A stretch of 62,783 nucleotides of DNA from Echinostoma caproni (taxonomy: Eukaryota; Platyhelminthes; Trematoda; Plagiorchiida; Echinostomatidae): NCBI GenBank assembly GCA_900618425.1, contig UZAN01040683.1, positions 1 through 62,783 of the forward strand. The letters are read 5' to 3'. The notes beneath the pieces were generated by a model. That model saw only the letters and a list, made by a program, of their open reading frames with translations. It did no database searches and had not been told where the DNA came from. This document shows, in pieces, positions 1 to 12,839 of the stretch (position 1 is the first letter of the stretch; the number at the start of each line of letters is the position of its first letter). A program made the position numbers and the translations under genes.

Positions 1-500
1 CTGTTCCCCACAAGCTGGTTGTTAGATTTGTGAATGCACGCGTGCTACCCCACTGGTTGAATAGCTGTCCAGTAATTTTTCCCGGTATGTTGAAGAAAGA
101 CTTTTATTTACTGGCGAGATCTCTAAAATATATCTCTAAATGTAGTGGCATTGTCAGGGATAAACTGGCGGATTCCATCATTGACAGACACCTAAAAGCA
201 GGTGAAAATTTCGCCGCCAAAATACTCTCAGACACTCTCCACCCATTACACAATGAATTTTCAAAAGCTGTATCTACATCATTCACACGCTCCAGATTTA
301 AACTTTTATTTGCACCTGTGCTTATCGCAATTCTGTTCTGCCATATCTAGCACGTCTACTTATAGACAAGGACACAATTTCCATAGAATTGCGCAATTGC
401 TTGCTTTATTGAGAAGCACAATATCTACTGCTTTCATTGTGTTCACTATGTACGATTTTGTAAAGTTGAATCCGCAAATATGGTGTAATTGCTGAAACTA

Positions 501-556
501 CACCCATCCGGGTGCATAAAGCTACTACTGACTGAAAAAAAGACTGACTGACTGAA
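501..556 (+). repeat. Retroelement-type 3' tail with ACTG tandem end
   Basis: The motif GGGTGCATAAAGC is followed by an imperfect tandem array of ACTG units interrupted by an A run. The same motif, followed by ACTTG/ACTG units, occurs at 58969-59016. A shared unique stretch ending in a simple tandem repeat is typical of the 3' ends of non-LTR retrotransposons or of SINEs that borrow their tails. No reverse transcriptase is readable upstream, so this is a short, probably 5'-truncated copy. The family is not identified. Confidence 0.55.
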
Positions 557-3500
557 TAATTTATATATGACTTATTTACTTTATGTTGTATTTATCGGAT
601 ATAAAGAGGTTAATACTTTTGTTATAGTAATTCACTAATTGCAGGTATCCAGATAAATAGTTGGTGTTTTATTGGACGCAAGAAAATACAAACCGAAACA
701 GTTGCATGAATAAAACAAAACGTATGTAGATTCATCAATGCAGCACCGGCTCAGATGCTGGTCGAATTAAGATCCCCACGATTGATTCACTTTTCAGAAC
801 TGTAGGCTGTGAATTTACATCATCGATGTAACTGTTGACAATATACTGATTAAATTTTTATTACAGCGTGAGACTTATTTTTATCGTTTTTTGTTGTTGT
901 AATACGATCTCACCATTTTTTTTAAAACAAATACAATGGAGAATCATTTTTTTGACAAATTTACTCTTCGGTTATTCAAATTTTATTGAAAGAAAATGAA
1001 AGATTATGTTCACGTGTTGCTTTTTGAGGCATTCAGTTGGGAACGAATTGTGGAATGGAACCAGCGGACCAAGTGCTATTTGTACACGAAACAAAGTAGT
1101 GAGTGGAAGACAAGGCAATGCAAGCACACGAGGGTTATTATAAGGTCAAGGTTTGTGATTTCATGTTTCACCTGTAAGGTCATAGAGAAGGTTTAGAACG
1201 ACGGTATAGGAATTGTAGTTCCAAAAATATTCGTTTAATGGAACAAATAGGTGAGTTCCAGCCGCTCCCTAAGTTACTAAAATTTGCTGGCCGATGACCC
1301 ATACTGAACTTGATTTACCAGTTCAAATCATCCCCAATCAAATGACGATTAGTGTTCGTGAGAAAGTCCCCTAATGCGTGAGGGATATTTTTCGAATAAT
1401 ACAAATGAGTTTTCTGATGCATTAGAGAAACTGTCTTATCCAAAATTGATGAATCAAGGCGAAGCCGTATATATACATATATACTCACTTCTTCATTATT
1501 TTCACGAGTGTATCAACCAGAAAACGGAGTAATAGTAAACCATCGATTATCTGAATGTCTTTCTTTTCTCAACGCTGAAATCTGTTCTACGTTTTTATTT
1601 ACTTCTCTATTTTCACTTGTGTCATACGTACTACTCTTACCGAAAGTTTACTACGTTGCCATTATAAAACAAAAGATATATGACAAAGACCAACAGGTTC
1701 AAATAATACATAGTATTCTCAGGCAAAAAGCTTGAAAATACTGTGACCAGATAATATGTTCGCATTATAATTCTTGTACGCGTTGTATGAAGTATATAAT
1801 CGTGCAACGGACGTAAATTTGAATAAGAGGAAGAACAAGATACGTGTTTGATGGAAATAGTACAGGTTCAAATTATTCATTAGTACAGCAACAACTTTTG
1901 ATCGCTTTTATTCTGATTACGCCAAAATCTGCTGATTTTTCTGCGCGTTTCACTGTTTGGTTAGTGCAAACTACAATACTGATGATGAATAACAATAATA
2001 TGTTACGCAGTCAAAGTCTACTAATCGTAGCCTTTATGTGTAAACCCACATCTGGACAAATCACTGGAAATGAACAAAGCGAAACGTATGTAGAGAGTAA
2101 AATGCCATGCATCCAAAAAACGTGCTCATGTTGGTCGGTTTGCAAATTGTAGTGGTGAATAAGTGCGATTGTTAGAAAAAGGGCTCGGAATATCCAAGTC
2201 GATTTTTGCAAGATTATGCTTCACCATAATAACAACCGCAGAATTTCGATGATTATTCACCAATAAAATAATCTGAGGGAAGAGACTGAGGATAATAGTA
2301 ATGGCATTCTCTATTGAGATAATACAAACATCTATGGGCGGTGATAAGATCCATAATCTATTAAATAGTTCGACCAAAACATTTTTCTAAAGTAGCCGAC
2401 TTTTGAGAGGAGGAAAGTGCAAAGGTGAAGTAATCCCCAAATATATTTTATTGTCATCAAGCAAATGGGCAAAGTATTTTGACGATGTGCTCCGTTGTCC
2501 ATCTCGAGTGATTGAACGCTACTCTATCTCGAAACTGGATAGCGAAAACCTCATAGCAAAAGTTGTTCGCATACAAAATTTGCAAAATCCACAAATCTGA
2601 CTGTTATTTGTATGGAAATGCTTTCATGCCTAACACATTCACTTTATAGATGGTTCTGAAAGTGACACTATTTGACCCTTGTGATTCAAATTGTTCCACG
2701 TTGCACAGAAATTAAAAGCGCAATGATATTTTCGTGATGAACAGGACAAAATTGATCATACAAAGCGTAATGCTGCAGTTTAGGTCTATGGATCACAGTT
2801 TCATTTTCGAAGATATCATGGCGAGGTGTCCTTCAAAATATTGCCAAAACACAGTTACATCGAATAGAAGGATGCACATTATTCCAAAATTTTTGAAAAG
2901 AATTTACAACTGCCAACGGATTTCTCAGCATACCTGCAAAGAATCTATTTGAGAGTCCATCTTTTGTTTCCAAAATTCCATTGCTCATGTATTATTTCAT
3001 TAATTGTTTTTTCTACCTCATATTATTCAAAAATGAAATCTTTGGAAGTGAGTTCTTATGTTTTCGCACTATTCAAAACAAGAGTATCTCAACGGTGGGC
3101 AATTTGTCATTGTTTGGTATGGAAACAATCCGAAGGATTGAGACACGGAAAACGAATGTCTACGTCACCTATGTCCCCAAATATAAATGTGGATACACAT
3201 TTTATCCTCACGTGTCACGGATTTCTGTTGCTTGGAACGTCAGCTTTTCTTTATTCAATATCATGTATAACTTACACCGCATAATGAACGATACCAATGA
3301 ATCTAATATCTCTATCAATATGAGCAGATAAACACATTCCTGGAATGTTACTTGCCTATAGCAACGATGATACCCTTCTTCCTTATTTGGGGATTTGGCG
3401 TGAATCAGCGTTACTCGCACGCACAGAGTAGACGATATGTGGAATGCCATGCAACTGAGAGCATCTACGCCAGAGGAAATGTTAAAAAACAATTTGTATC

Positions 3501-5099
3501 TCCCTTTTGGCACCAAACCGTTTATCTCTAGCGTATAAAAACTAAGGTACTACATAGATAAATTGAAGTGAATCAACAGATTTAATCATCTCACAGATAA
3601 CCAAATATATTCATTTTGCGTTCGGTGATTATTTAAATGACTGACCAGGTTGTTTGGCATCCTTTGATTTGCTCATTTAGTAATGGTTTCATGGCCGTTA
3701 TTGAGTAAATATACGATGGTNACAACTAGCTCATTGCTGTAGTGTTAGAATGTAAAACATGCGTTCCAAATGAGGCATTGATAAACAGTTTACTTTTAAC
3801 AAGGACAGCGTCTAATTCACCAAATGACATAAAAATGGCTTCTGTGAATAAGTTCAGCTATCGCGTTTATATCATCCTAAAATAGTGTGACACATTTTCC
3901 GTTGAGTAGGAGGAATTCCGTCGATGATGATACATGAAAACTAAGACACCCGTTTCTTTTCAATGTTAATCACTACGACCCTTCATGGAAATAAAAACAT
4001 ATACCGGATGAATAAAGTCTTTCATAGAGCTGACGAAAATGCCATCCTGTTCCACTTCATATTTTTGAAGAACGTACTTCGTTTTCGGAAAAATAAAACT
4101 CGTAAATGATAACTACAATGAAACCCTTTTAATGACTATTTAGCTTTTGATACCCCAGGTGGTTTTAACTTGTATCTCGTACTTCTGTGTTAATTAAACT
4201 ATGTGGTGCTCGAAATCAATAACGGAGAGCTGGATTAGGATGAAATAAAAATGAAATATCCCATTTGATGATGCATTTCTTCCATCACTGATTGAAATAA
4301 AATTGAATGGAGTGTATGATTTGAGAATTATCCCTCAAAAGTCACTTTTGTCATACATAATTATTCCCTTAAGCTACATATCATCAGAGCTAGTTTTCAT
4401 AATTTCAGAACAAATTGGGTGAGAGAATTAGGTTTTTTTTCAAACGTAAACCAATGCTAATATCAAAATGTAGAATCTTTTTGTCACTGTACTTGAGAAT
4501 GTTCTGGACATTTGCCCTGGTGCAAACGATTCGTTGTCAGTAGAATAATGTCCATTAGTCCTCATGAATTGCTCAGAAAACTTGTAAATAGGTGCACTGT
4601 TAACATATATGTTTCGGTAAATAAGACTGCCTAAAATGGAAACATGAAATTATCTTCATGGCAAACAGATCCATTGCAATAACGGTATTTGTTTTGCGGA
4701 ATACCTGATCATACAAATAGATAATGATGTTGAAGAAAACATCAATTACTCATTGTTTCCGAGATTCAAAATGAAATCAGGGATCAACCATGTCTATAGT
4801 TTTTTTTGAGGCGTTTCGCAATGCTTGGTGCCTGAATTTTTGTGTATTTGCAGTTGTATTCGCACTGCGTTTCTGAATCAATCGATATAACGACCAATTT
4901 GTAATAAGCAGATTTCTCACATCTGAATCTTCTACAAATAATTTGTAAGACTTTTGGCCATTCTGTTGTCAGCCGATGAATTGTTTTGCTTATTATGACA
5001 TAACTGCAACTGCATTTGAACATAAACACTGAGTGAAACAGTGTCAGTTTCTCAACCATTTTCCAGACATTACATATTATTTATTTTATTGCGGCTGAC

Positions 5100-5480
5100 T
5101 CCTTGGAAACGATAAGCCTGCTCCAGACGTGATCATGATCAAGATCATGGAGTTCCCTCGGAGTTTTGTACGAGAGACGTCGGCAGTTTCACCAGGCGTT
5201 TTTTTATTTTGAGGGCGCACCTCTAGCCGTTGCACAGTTAAGTGCAAACTGCAAGGCAATAGGAAGCAATCTCTCGCATCGGAAGTGGGGGTCAAATAAT
5301 TTAGTTTTAAAAGCCCAGTCACATTGACCTTTGTCAGGACACCGTCACTGGGCTTATGCGGCTTTTAAACATGAGCCAGGTGACCAGCCTGAAGCCCACC
5401 ACACCCTGGTAGTTCCGCCGGTGTTTGTTCGCGACTGCTTATTTATTGCGGTATGCCACAGCTTATTCACAGCTAACCTT
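5100..5480. repeat. GC-richer block, probable decayed repeat
   Basis: This stretch is visibly richer in G+C and CpG than its AT-rich surroundings, especially 5325-5480. It includes a 12-base palindrome TGATCATGATCA at 5130-5141; the same 12-mer recurs near 49530. No reading frame with a recognisable protein is present. Local composition suggests an old transposable-element fragment, but no second full copy is visible in the window, so the assignment is by composition only. Confidence 0.3.
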
Positions 5481-5659
5481 CGGTGAACGTATTCCCTATC
5501 TAAAACCTAAGGATGCACCTGGTAGCATTCAGCAGCATTCAGAGTATCCATATAGTAATCAATATTATTAATCCTAATGTGGCAAGGTAGCAAGGTTTAC
5601 AAAACCAGCCCTGTAAAACATTCAGACTTCAAATTCATGAACAGTACATAGTTCCTCAA

Positions 5660-5900
5660 GTCCACCATTCACTCGGAAACAATAGACCTGTGTTTTGCTT
5701 ATGTTAGAGCTCATCAGTGTAGCATATCTGTCGTCCCGTCCGGTCTTTAAACTTCGGACGCACATCACGAAAGGCCTATGTGTCACCATTGAGCCAATCA
5801 TTCCATACCGGGACTGAACCCAATTGTCAATTCAAGTTTGATCAGGTCTTTAGCAGCAGGCAATTTGTTCACACTGAACGTTGACGGGAATGGACGTTCA
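5660..5900 (-). mobile_element. SINE-like copy with hammerhead core (family A, copy 1)
   Basis: Read on the minus strand, a B-box-like GGGTTCAGTCCCGG (5808-5821) is followed about 100 bases later by CTGATGAG (5710-5717), then GCTC-TAACATA-AGC and AAAAC (5692-5696), then the tail TTTCCGAGTGAATG (5666-5679). CTGATGA, a short stem II and GAAA are the invariant parts of a hammerhead ribozyme. Here GAAA appears as AAAA and stem II is imperfect, so the copy is probably inactive. A homologous copy lies at 7690-7865 on the same strand. An A box is not convincing, so the tRNA origin of the head is tentative. Confidence 0.5.
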
Positions 5901-7689
5901 GAAATAGCTTTGGTTACATTGAGATACTCTTTGGTGTAGCGGTTTCACATCTATTAAAAGAGAGCACGTTGGAATTCATCATGACTACTCCATCTAAAAG
6001 GTATAACCAAGAAGCTTTTGGAGATGCAACTATGATGAGAAAAATTACTTATTAGCATAAATAAGTAGGAATAACTACAGGGATAAAACGAACATAACAA
6101 ATTGTCGGTTGCCAGTAAAAATCAAGAGGGAGGTGGAACGCTAGACAGAAAGTCACATGAAATTTGAGGGAAAGTAAGATAGTCATTTCAATTAGGGAGC
6201 ATCGGATTTCCGCATCATCAGCATATTCAGAGTCCATAAATTTGTGGAAAATGAAAACGTCATTCATATTACAGAATAGAATCAATACAGCAGCAACTAA
6301 TAGCTTTCTTACAACGTCACGCCCTTTCCTTTTCTCCTTTATGCTCGAACATTACCCTAAGAAACGGTAAGGTGAGTTCAGATAAAGTCTGATCAATTCC
6401 GAAAATAAAAATAAATCAACCTGTATAATGCAATCATCTCTACTAGAGGGGAGCTGCTTCTGGTAAATCAAACATACAGCTGAACCAAATCATTTCTTCC
6501 CGTAAATGAGCGGATTTTATTTCAGTTGATGAAACAGATATATGTTTTTTGTACGGACGCCCTAGAAGAACCCGACAATACTCTTGTCGATGCTCAAATC
6601 GAGCTGCTTTATCCTAAAAAGCCACTTTAAAAAAATGCTTTTCAGAATTTGTCAGTTTTAAAATACTCGGTTTAATAAAAGAACAATTATTCTAAAAAGG
6701 AGAATTTCATAGGGTAGAATGTAACCTTAAGAATAAATCAGCTGGCTATGAAAGTATGCAAAGTAAAAGAAACCAATTATTCAGTCTAGAATGCGCCAAA
6801 CCTTGAAATGCAAAATAAAGGGACAGCCGAAATTCACGAGAGTAATTCTTTGCCACCTGATGGAGAACGAGGAGCAAACCATGATAAAATATCAATAGTA
6901 GAACGACACAATACGAACCATTACAAGGTTCTAACTGGAACGTTATTTATGTTAAGACCAGAAAACACTTCTCTCTGTCACTTAAGCCTACGGATCACTA
7001 TTCTATGATGAGACGGAATTATATGCACACTGTTCGACTAAAATGATTGATACTCAATGGGTACTTATCAGATTATTAATGAATCTTACCTAACTCAAGC
7101 ATGATTGGATGAATGATAGATGAAAGTCTAATCTTTTTAGCAGCAAAGCGATTGAGTCATTTATCAGGTGAAAAGAAAACAGGATGTTTACAAGTGACTT
7201 CAAGCTTATAATCATTAACGTGGAAATACAAATACTGTGATTAATCAAACACCAGCATGCATTCTAAGAATGCACTTTAGGCATAAAATCTCAGCAAATG
7301 CCTGTAAGCAAACCTTTTTCTTCACAAACGCAGGTTATATAAAGTATTTAGGGGATTTATTTGAAGGTGACTTTCTACGGTCCTTTGACCTTGGCAACAG
7401 AGAGAGAAAAAGCATTTCAATTATTCATAATATCTAAACAGAACTTGAATAAATATAGATATAAAGTTTAAGCAAAGTGATTTAAACTAGACGTAGAAAG
7501 GTCATATATTGATATTAAACTACAATCAATGCAAAAAAAGGCTAGTGCTGCCAATCGCATCTAGACGGGTTTTCCGTAGCCTTCTACTAATTCGTAACTG
7601 AATTATTTGTGAGCTATCCATTAGTTTCTTAACATTAGCCCTAAAGTTATTTGGTGGTGATGCTGAGTTCGACTGGCCACCCTCCAGAC

Positions 7690-7865
7690 TATACCATCAC
7701 ATGTAATCCTCAGTTCGACAACTTGAACATTCACTCGGAAAGTACTAACCTCGAGTTCCTTTTATCTTAGGTTTTATTGGTTGTGCATATTAACCGTGCC
7801 GGCTAGGCAGGTCATTTTGAACTAGTCTTAAATAGGACGTTTTTGCTGCTATTGTGCTAAGCAGC
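7690..7865 (-). mobile_element. SINE-like copy (family A, copy 2, decayed)
   Basis: On the minus strand this matches copy 1 in order: an A-box-like TAGCACAATAG (7849-7859), a B-box-like AGTTCAAAATGA (7812-7823), CCGGCACGG, ATATGCACA, a degenerate hammerhead segment with the same CTAAGATA loop and GGAACTCGAGG, then TTTCCGAGTGAATG (7728-7741) and a similar downstream tail. The CTGATGA box has become CAATAAA, so no ribozyme activity is expected. The spacer between B box and hammerhead is shorter than in copy 1. Confidence 0.45.
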
Positions 7866-7896
7866 TCACACGGGGCCGAGCGAAATCATCAATTCA

Positions 7897-7949
7897 CGTT
7901 TGTTCAGGTATCATCTTCAGTGAAGTTTAATAATTTCTGTCAACCCGAT
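7897..7949 (+). repeat. Dispersed repeat, copy 1
   Basis: A 53-base segment starting CGTTTGTTCAGGT and containing ATAATTTCTGTCAA is about 80% identical to 21958-22010 in the same orientation. It lies just past the tRNA-like head of the family A copy on the other strand. It looks like the end of an interspersed element of unknown type. Confidence 0.5.
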
Positions 7950-8539
7950 AGAAAGGTAGAGAGATGGAGTTAAATATCTCCGCACTTCAACCGTAAACCT
8001 CCCACCAAATTCGACTAGCAATAAACATCACAAGGTCTATGATTGTCTCTTTTACTAATGATTGAAGAACATTCAACGATTAAATGCAGTCAAATGATTG
8101 AAAACTTCCGGTCCACCCCACAAGATTTCTGCTGAACACTGTAATATTTCTCATGTGTTCACGTATATCAAATCAGTTTTCTGCTCTACAGCAACGAATT
8201 GAAAAGTGTTGCAAGCCTGGTATTTTAACCAGTCAATTCCAATACTCGTGAAAGGTTGCCCGTTTGTGTTTGCTTTACTTGCAAAATACTAGTGAGGCAG
8301 CTAAATCGTTTCATTGATAAAGTGAATAGGCAACATTCATAATGACATGAAGTCAAAAATGGTTCCATGTTTTCCTGAGAGCACATAATATGTTGATTTA
8401 ATTTCCATCTGTTAGTCCAGCTTGCGACTGGAACCGAAGCTCACATTTTCATCCGCCGTGTTAAATACGCATGTTTTTCCCTTGGGATCTAGGATTGGGC
8501 CCCAGCTGAATTCATATGTGACCGAGGAAGAACTAATCC

Positions 8540-8729
8540 CTTTTACATTGTTCCATCTGTTTTTTTCTCAGATTTATTGACTCACAAACTTCATTTTTTC
8601 TAATTTCCAGACTGATTGATAAACCTCGAATTCGGACTTCCACGAGAGTTCTACCTCACACCGGCAAACATCGTTCGGCCTTCCACTGTCAGTCGAAGTC
8701 CAGGTTATTTTCTGTCGTGACGCAAAACG
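8540..8729 (+). promoter_or_regulatory. Probable 5' leader of the RasGRF-like gene
   Basis: These bases precede the start codon at 8730. An in-frame TGA at 8718-8720 stops upstream translation, so 8730 is the first usable ATG in this frame. A pyrimidine-rich stretch ending TTTCTAATTTCCAG (AG at 8609-8610) looks like a 3' splice site. In flatworms such a site so close to the start codon could receive either a 5'-UTR intron or a spliced leader RNA; which of these applies cannot be decided here. No TATA box is evident. Confidence 0.4.
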
Positions 8730-8860
8730 ATGCTCAAATCGATTCGAGCAAATGAGCATCAGTTACTCTATTTGGCCAACAAAGCTCGGGAAGGGTCGTT
8801 AGGCACATTGTCTGGAAATTTGTGGAAGAAACGTGTAGATACAGGCAAATGGCAATTGAG
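8730..8860 (+). CDS. RasGRF-like exchange factor, coding exon 1 (N-terminus, start of PH domain)
   Basis: The product is a Ras guanine-nucleotide exchange factor of the RasGRF type, which couples calcium and other signals to Ras activation at membranes. The exon encodes residues 1-43 plus two bases of codon 44. It opens MLKSIRANEH, closely following the MQKGIRLND start of vertebrate RasGRF1, and continues through GTLSGNLWKKR and DTGKWQL, the first two strands of the PH domain (compare RKGYLSKR...TKWQTKW). It ends at TTGAG|GTTTGT, a usable but non-optimal donor. The two leftover bases AG join the first base of exon 2 to give AGA (Arg44). The frame is closed upstream by TGA at 8718, and read-through into the intron stops within 14 codons. 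The open frame is below common length cutoffs, so it is easily missed. Orthology to RasGRF rather than a close relative rests on this leader and the PH sequence. Confidence 0.85.
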
Positions 8861-11800
8861 GTTTGTTTCGCATCGCATGTTGTGTAAATCAGATATCGCC
8901 TGACCATTTTTAGTGGATGTATACATTAATGAAAGTATGGACCGTTAATAGATAAGACTTTCTATTCTCTTTTTATCGAAACATATAGACTTTGCAAACA
9001 GAAGAACCAACAACTTTAGTAACTTCCGTTTTTCTCCTTAAAAACACAAAGAAGTTACTGAGTGAACAAAACATATAAACATTCGTTGAACTCGATTGTT
9101 TGAAACAATAACAAATTACACAATGTTTTAAACGGACATGGATCTTAATATTTTCCTTCATATGTATTATACTTGTTATTGAAATGTTTTAATGGATGTC
9201 ATTCCCTTCAGCTTTGTTATTATAACTCGTTGCTGCATGTATGCTCAGTGTGTCAGTAACTCTTAAGTAATCAAAGTAGACAATAAAGGACAGTATCAGA
9301 AAAAAACCTCAGTGAATTTTCCTGGTTCAGGCCTTTCTTCCCTCGGAGAGCATGCGAGCTTTGAATGGATCATGAAACCAGTATACAGAGTTGCACATGA
9401 AGATAAACGACAACGTGCTGTTCAAGTCAATTTGAAAAGCAAGATGCGAAAATTCAGCATTTAGTAGGTGAATTAGTTAAAACTCAAATTTATCTGTATC
9501 CTGAGGACGATTGAATGAGACTTAATAACTTAACGAAGGAAATGCTTTGCTGAGTGGCGTTAGTACGATGCATGACAGCTGGTTATGAATGAAGCAGCTT
9601 GAAGACTTTTCTGAATTGGTGTGACATTACAATAGGGGAAATACACAATGTTTGAAAAATAGTACGCATCACAAAAACGGAGGACAGAACAGATGAATAA
9701 GTGAGCAGGCTGTTGAAAATAAAGTTCGTTTATAATAGTGCAAAAGGTCATAAGATCACTGTATTTGCTACTCTTGGTGTTCTTCCTATGAAACAAAACC
9801 TAGGTTGAACACTTTTCTTGAGATAAAAATTGTGGCTTTTCAAACTTAGAAATAAAATCTGATGCAGCATATTTATTCATTAGAGTAATACACAATTGTT
9901 TTTATTTTTAAACTTAAAAGAACTTACCAAAACCGCGAAAAAAATAAAGAAAAGAAAATTTCCGGTCGATCCTTAAAGAAAACTGAACTTCTCACAAATT
10001 ATTTCACGTAACGATAATGACACTCAAATGTTATAAAACCAACATTTTAACACCATGAGCGCATACAAAGACTGGTTTGATAGGTTTGTGAATTTCGGCA
10101 CATTTTGGCGTAGGAAACATCTCCGATGCGCAACCTAGCTCAGATGCTCTTATTGTGCTTAAAATCCCATCGACAATTGCGTTCAGTTTTCAAATTAAAC
10201 AGTTCAGTATAAAGCGAGCGCAGGCCAATCTCGTAATGACCAATTGCACAAAATTGAGCAGAACACAAAGTGATAAAAATTAAAAGGAACCTCCAATGAA
10301 GATGCTATTCCAATTCAACTGTTGTACAATCTCCGGTTCTGTGGGAGTTTGCATCAAACACATAAACAACTTCCAAAACTGTTTTCACATCAATAGATCC
10401 ATTCGGAAATACACCAATTCTCTGTCCTACATTAGATAAAAATGGACTCCCTGCAGTTTCGTTATAACCTGAATAAGTTTCCTGTTTCCTGTAACATTCA
10501 TCTTAAGTACGACGATACAGATATAGTTACCTAGGTGACTGAAAATTCTTCATTACCCAGTTGTGCAATCCTTGTTTTTGCAGCCCCACGCCCTAGGAGT
10601 GGCTTTCTGAGTATTTTAATAATCATAAATGCAAACCGTTAAACCTTGTTTTTCCTACATTACTTCAATGCTTTGATTATACCCTCTGGTATGTGGATCA
10701 GCTACTAGTTTTCGATTCCCGCAACCGTACTCAGAATGCTTGTGTCACAATTATTTTCTTTTCAGAAAGCTTTGAAACTAATGTTACGCACTGTTTGCTG
10801 CTTCATCTGAATCACTAAAATTCAATAGAAATTCACAAATTTACACATCAGAAAAATTCATTGATAAAATTCTTCTAGAGTTTTAGGAAAATTGTATTTG
10901 TCATTATCGTCACGAAGGTAGAAAATACCAGTTGTGTAAATTTGGAATGAAGGCGGATAAATCTGTATGAGCAGTGCTTATTTTGTATATTCAGCGGAAA
11001 ACAGGAAGTTCAGACGGAGATCATATCACTTACAAACATTGATTACTGACATTTCATCAAACCAAGTTGAGTTGGCTTAGTTGGGGCATCAGTGGGTGCT
11101 TACCAGCTTATTCATGTAGACAAAAATCGAATGTTCTAGTTCATAATAATCATAGTTTTCGGTTTCTCAATTTCAACTTCATATCCTCTATTCTACCAGA
11201 AGGTTCTGCAAACAATGCGATTTTAGTTGTAACTTGTGTACTGGTCCTTCGGGAAATACAGTGTTTTGATAGGCGCACTGTTTACAAGCAGAAATGGATA
11301 GTTTTTCAATGAGCATGTTCTATATGCGCATGTATTTCACCGATATGAGTTTTTTCAGTTCATTGCGCCCTATCCCCGAAGGCGTTTATCATTGTGAGGT
11401 TGTGTGAATGATCTTTTCAGAACCCTTTAGATGAGATGTTTGCTTATTAATATTTGTTACAAAAACGCGTGAAACATGCCGCACACCGGTTTGCTTGAGT
11501 GTTCTTTTAGTATGGAGAAAAAAGGCTGACGTTCTTGAACGTGCCGGAATTTTTATGAAAAAAGATTTTTGTTGAAACAGCTGCGCTGCACAAGACTGGT
11601 AGTAAGAGAATTGCGTGCATTAGGTACAAGCCCAAGAAATGTAGAAACAATTAGTTTATGGTTACTAACTAGTACGTTTCATAGGTCCGTTCATCATGAG
11701 ACTATACTTCCCATTACTTAGTATTGATCTAGCGATAACCACAAAGGCATTACAGAAAATCCTTGAAACCATAGCTTACCATATTTCACCGTATTCTTGA

Positions 11801-12839
11801 AAATAAAACCTATTTTGTTTATTTATAAAAACCGTTTTCTGTATTTCATAATATCGGTGGGAAGACTGAAGATCTCAAATACTTTTGGAGTTAACCAAGT
11901 CATTGAACAGATTATTATCGCAGAGTTAACTTTGAGCAATGTTACAATATAACTTTTTTTACATCCAAAGCTATTGAGAACAGAAGAAACAGAAAACACT
12001 TGAGAGATGAACCTGCACAGTGCTTTCACTTACAGTGACTGAAAATTAGCGGTTGATTCCTCGTACATCAATGAACCAGTGCTCACACGTGCGACGGGTA
12101 ATATCACGCGATCATAATTGGTAAAACTTGGGGCTTGATGTGCAAAATTCTTATTTACGCGGACTAGTCGATGCTGAAGTTGCGAACGCTAACATGCAAT
12201 TCATGGAACATATTAAGTATCATTCGGAGTAGATGACTAAGCATATTCCGCAAAGTAAAAGTAGAACAATGACAGTATTTGCGGAAGAAATTCATTTAAT
12301 TAGTCCGAGCAATAGAGCTTGGTGACTGTGGATTTGACTTCATGCAATTCCATGCAACTCGATTCGTGAAATGCATTTTGCCAAAATAAGATTGTGAAAT
12401 GAGTGACAAGCTAATTTGAACGGCTTTTTCTTCCTTGTTCTGACTTGCCAGTTGAAACAAGCATGACAACTATATAGCTTAGAGGTAAGAGTTACGTATC
12501 CAAGCCCCGAAATTTGCTGGGTAATTGTCAATGTAGAAATGAAGCCTATGTCTTGTTGACTTGTCTCCATAACAACAAAGTAATTGTGCAGTACCATTTG
12601 ATAATCAAAACAAATTATTTCAGAGCATGGAAAACCATAACCGGGTTTCTATAGTTGTTAGGTCTTATTCAGTACCGTTAAAAAACACGATGGCTATGCA
12701 TGATTATGTAATGCATCGGTGTTGTTCTGTCATTTCGCACATATCTAAGACCAGACTGTGTGCCACACAGGTCATCGTACAATAAGCTGTATAAAAGAAG
12801 AAAAATGCTCCATGAGTTGCATGTAGGCCGAATACTGCC

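Larger units (their letters stand above)
1..8729. other. Upstream non-coding region
   Basis: No supported protein-coding gene is seen on either strand. The ORFs present are short (mostly under 115 codons), overlap on opposite strands and show no recognisable motif. The region contains a retroelement-type tail at 501-556, GC-richer blocks around 5100-5480 and 8400-8520, two related minus-strand hammerhead/SINE-like copies (about 5660-5900 and 7690-7865) and a dispersed repeat at 7897-7949. The last 200 bases are the likely leader of the RasGRF-like gene. A single N lies at 3721. Promoter elements for the gene should lie here, but none stands out by sequence. Confidence 0.7.

Noticed and set aside
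1..350. 106-codon ORF and an AGCTGTCCAG string at the window start, possible hammerhead SINE tail
   Set aside because: The shared string is only 10 bases, with no GAAAC or CUGANGA nearby; the ORF has no recognisable domain.
7825..7850. Plus-strand AGTCTTAAATAGGACGTTTTTGC resembling a schistosome hammerhead core
   Set aside because: GAAA is absent and the bases are explained by the minus-strand tRNA-like head of family A copy 2.
11680..11715. Minus-strand ATGATGA...GAAACG resembling a hammerhead
   Set aside because: The first box lacks CUG, stem II does not pair, and no family tail is present.
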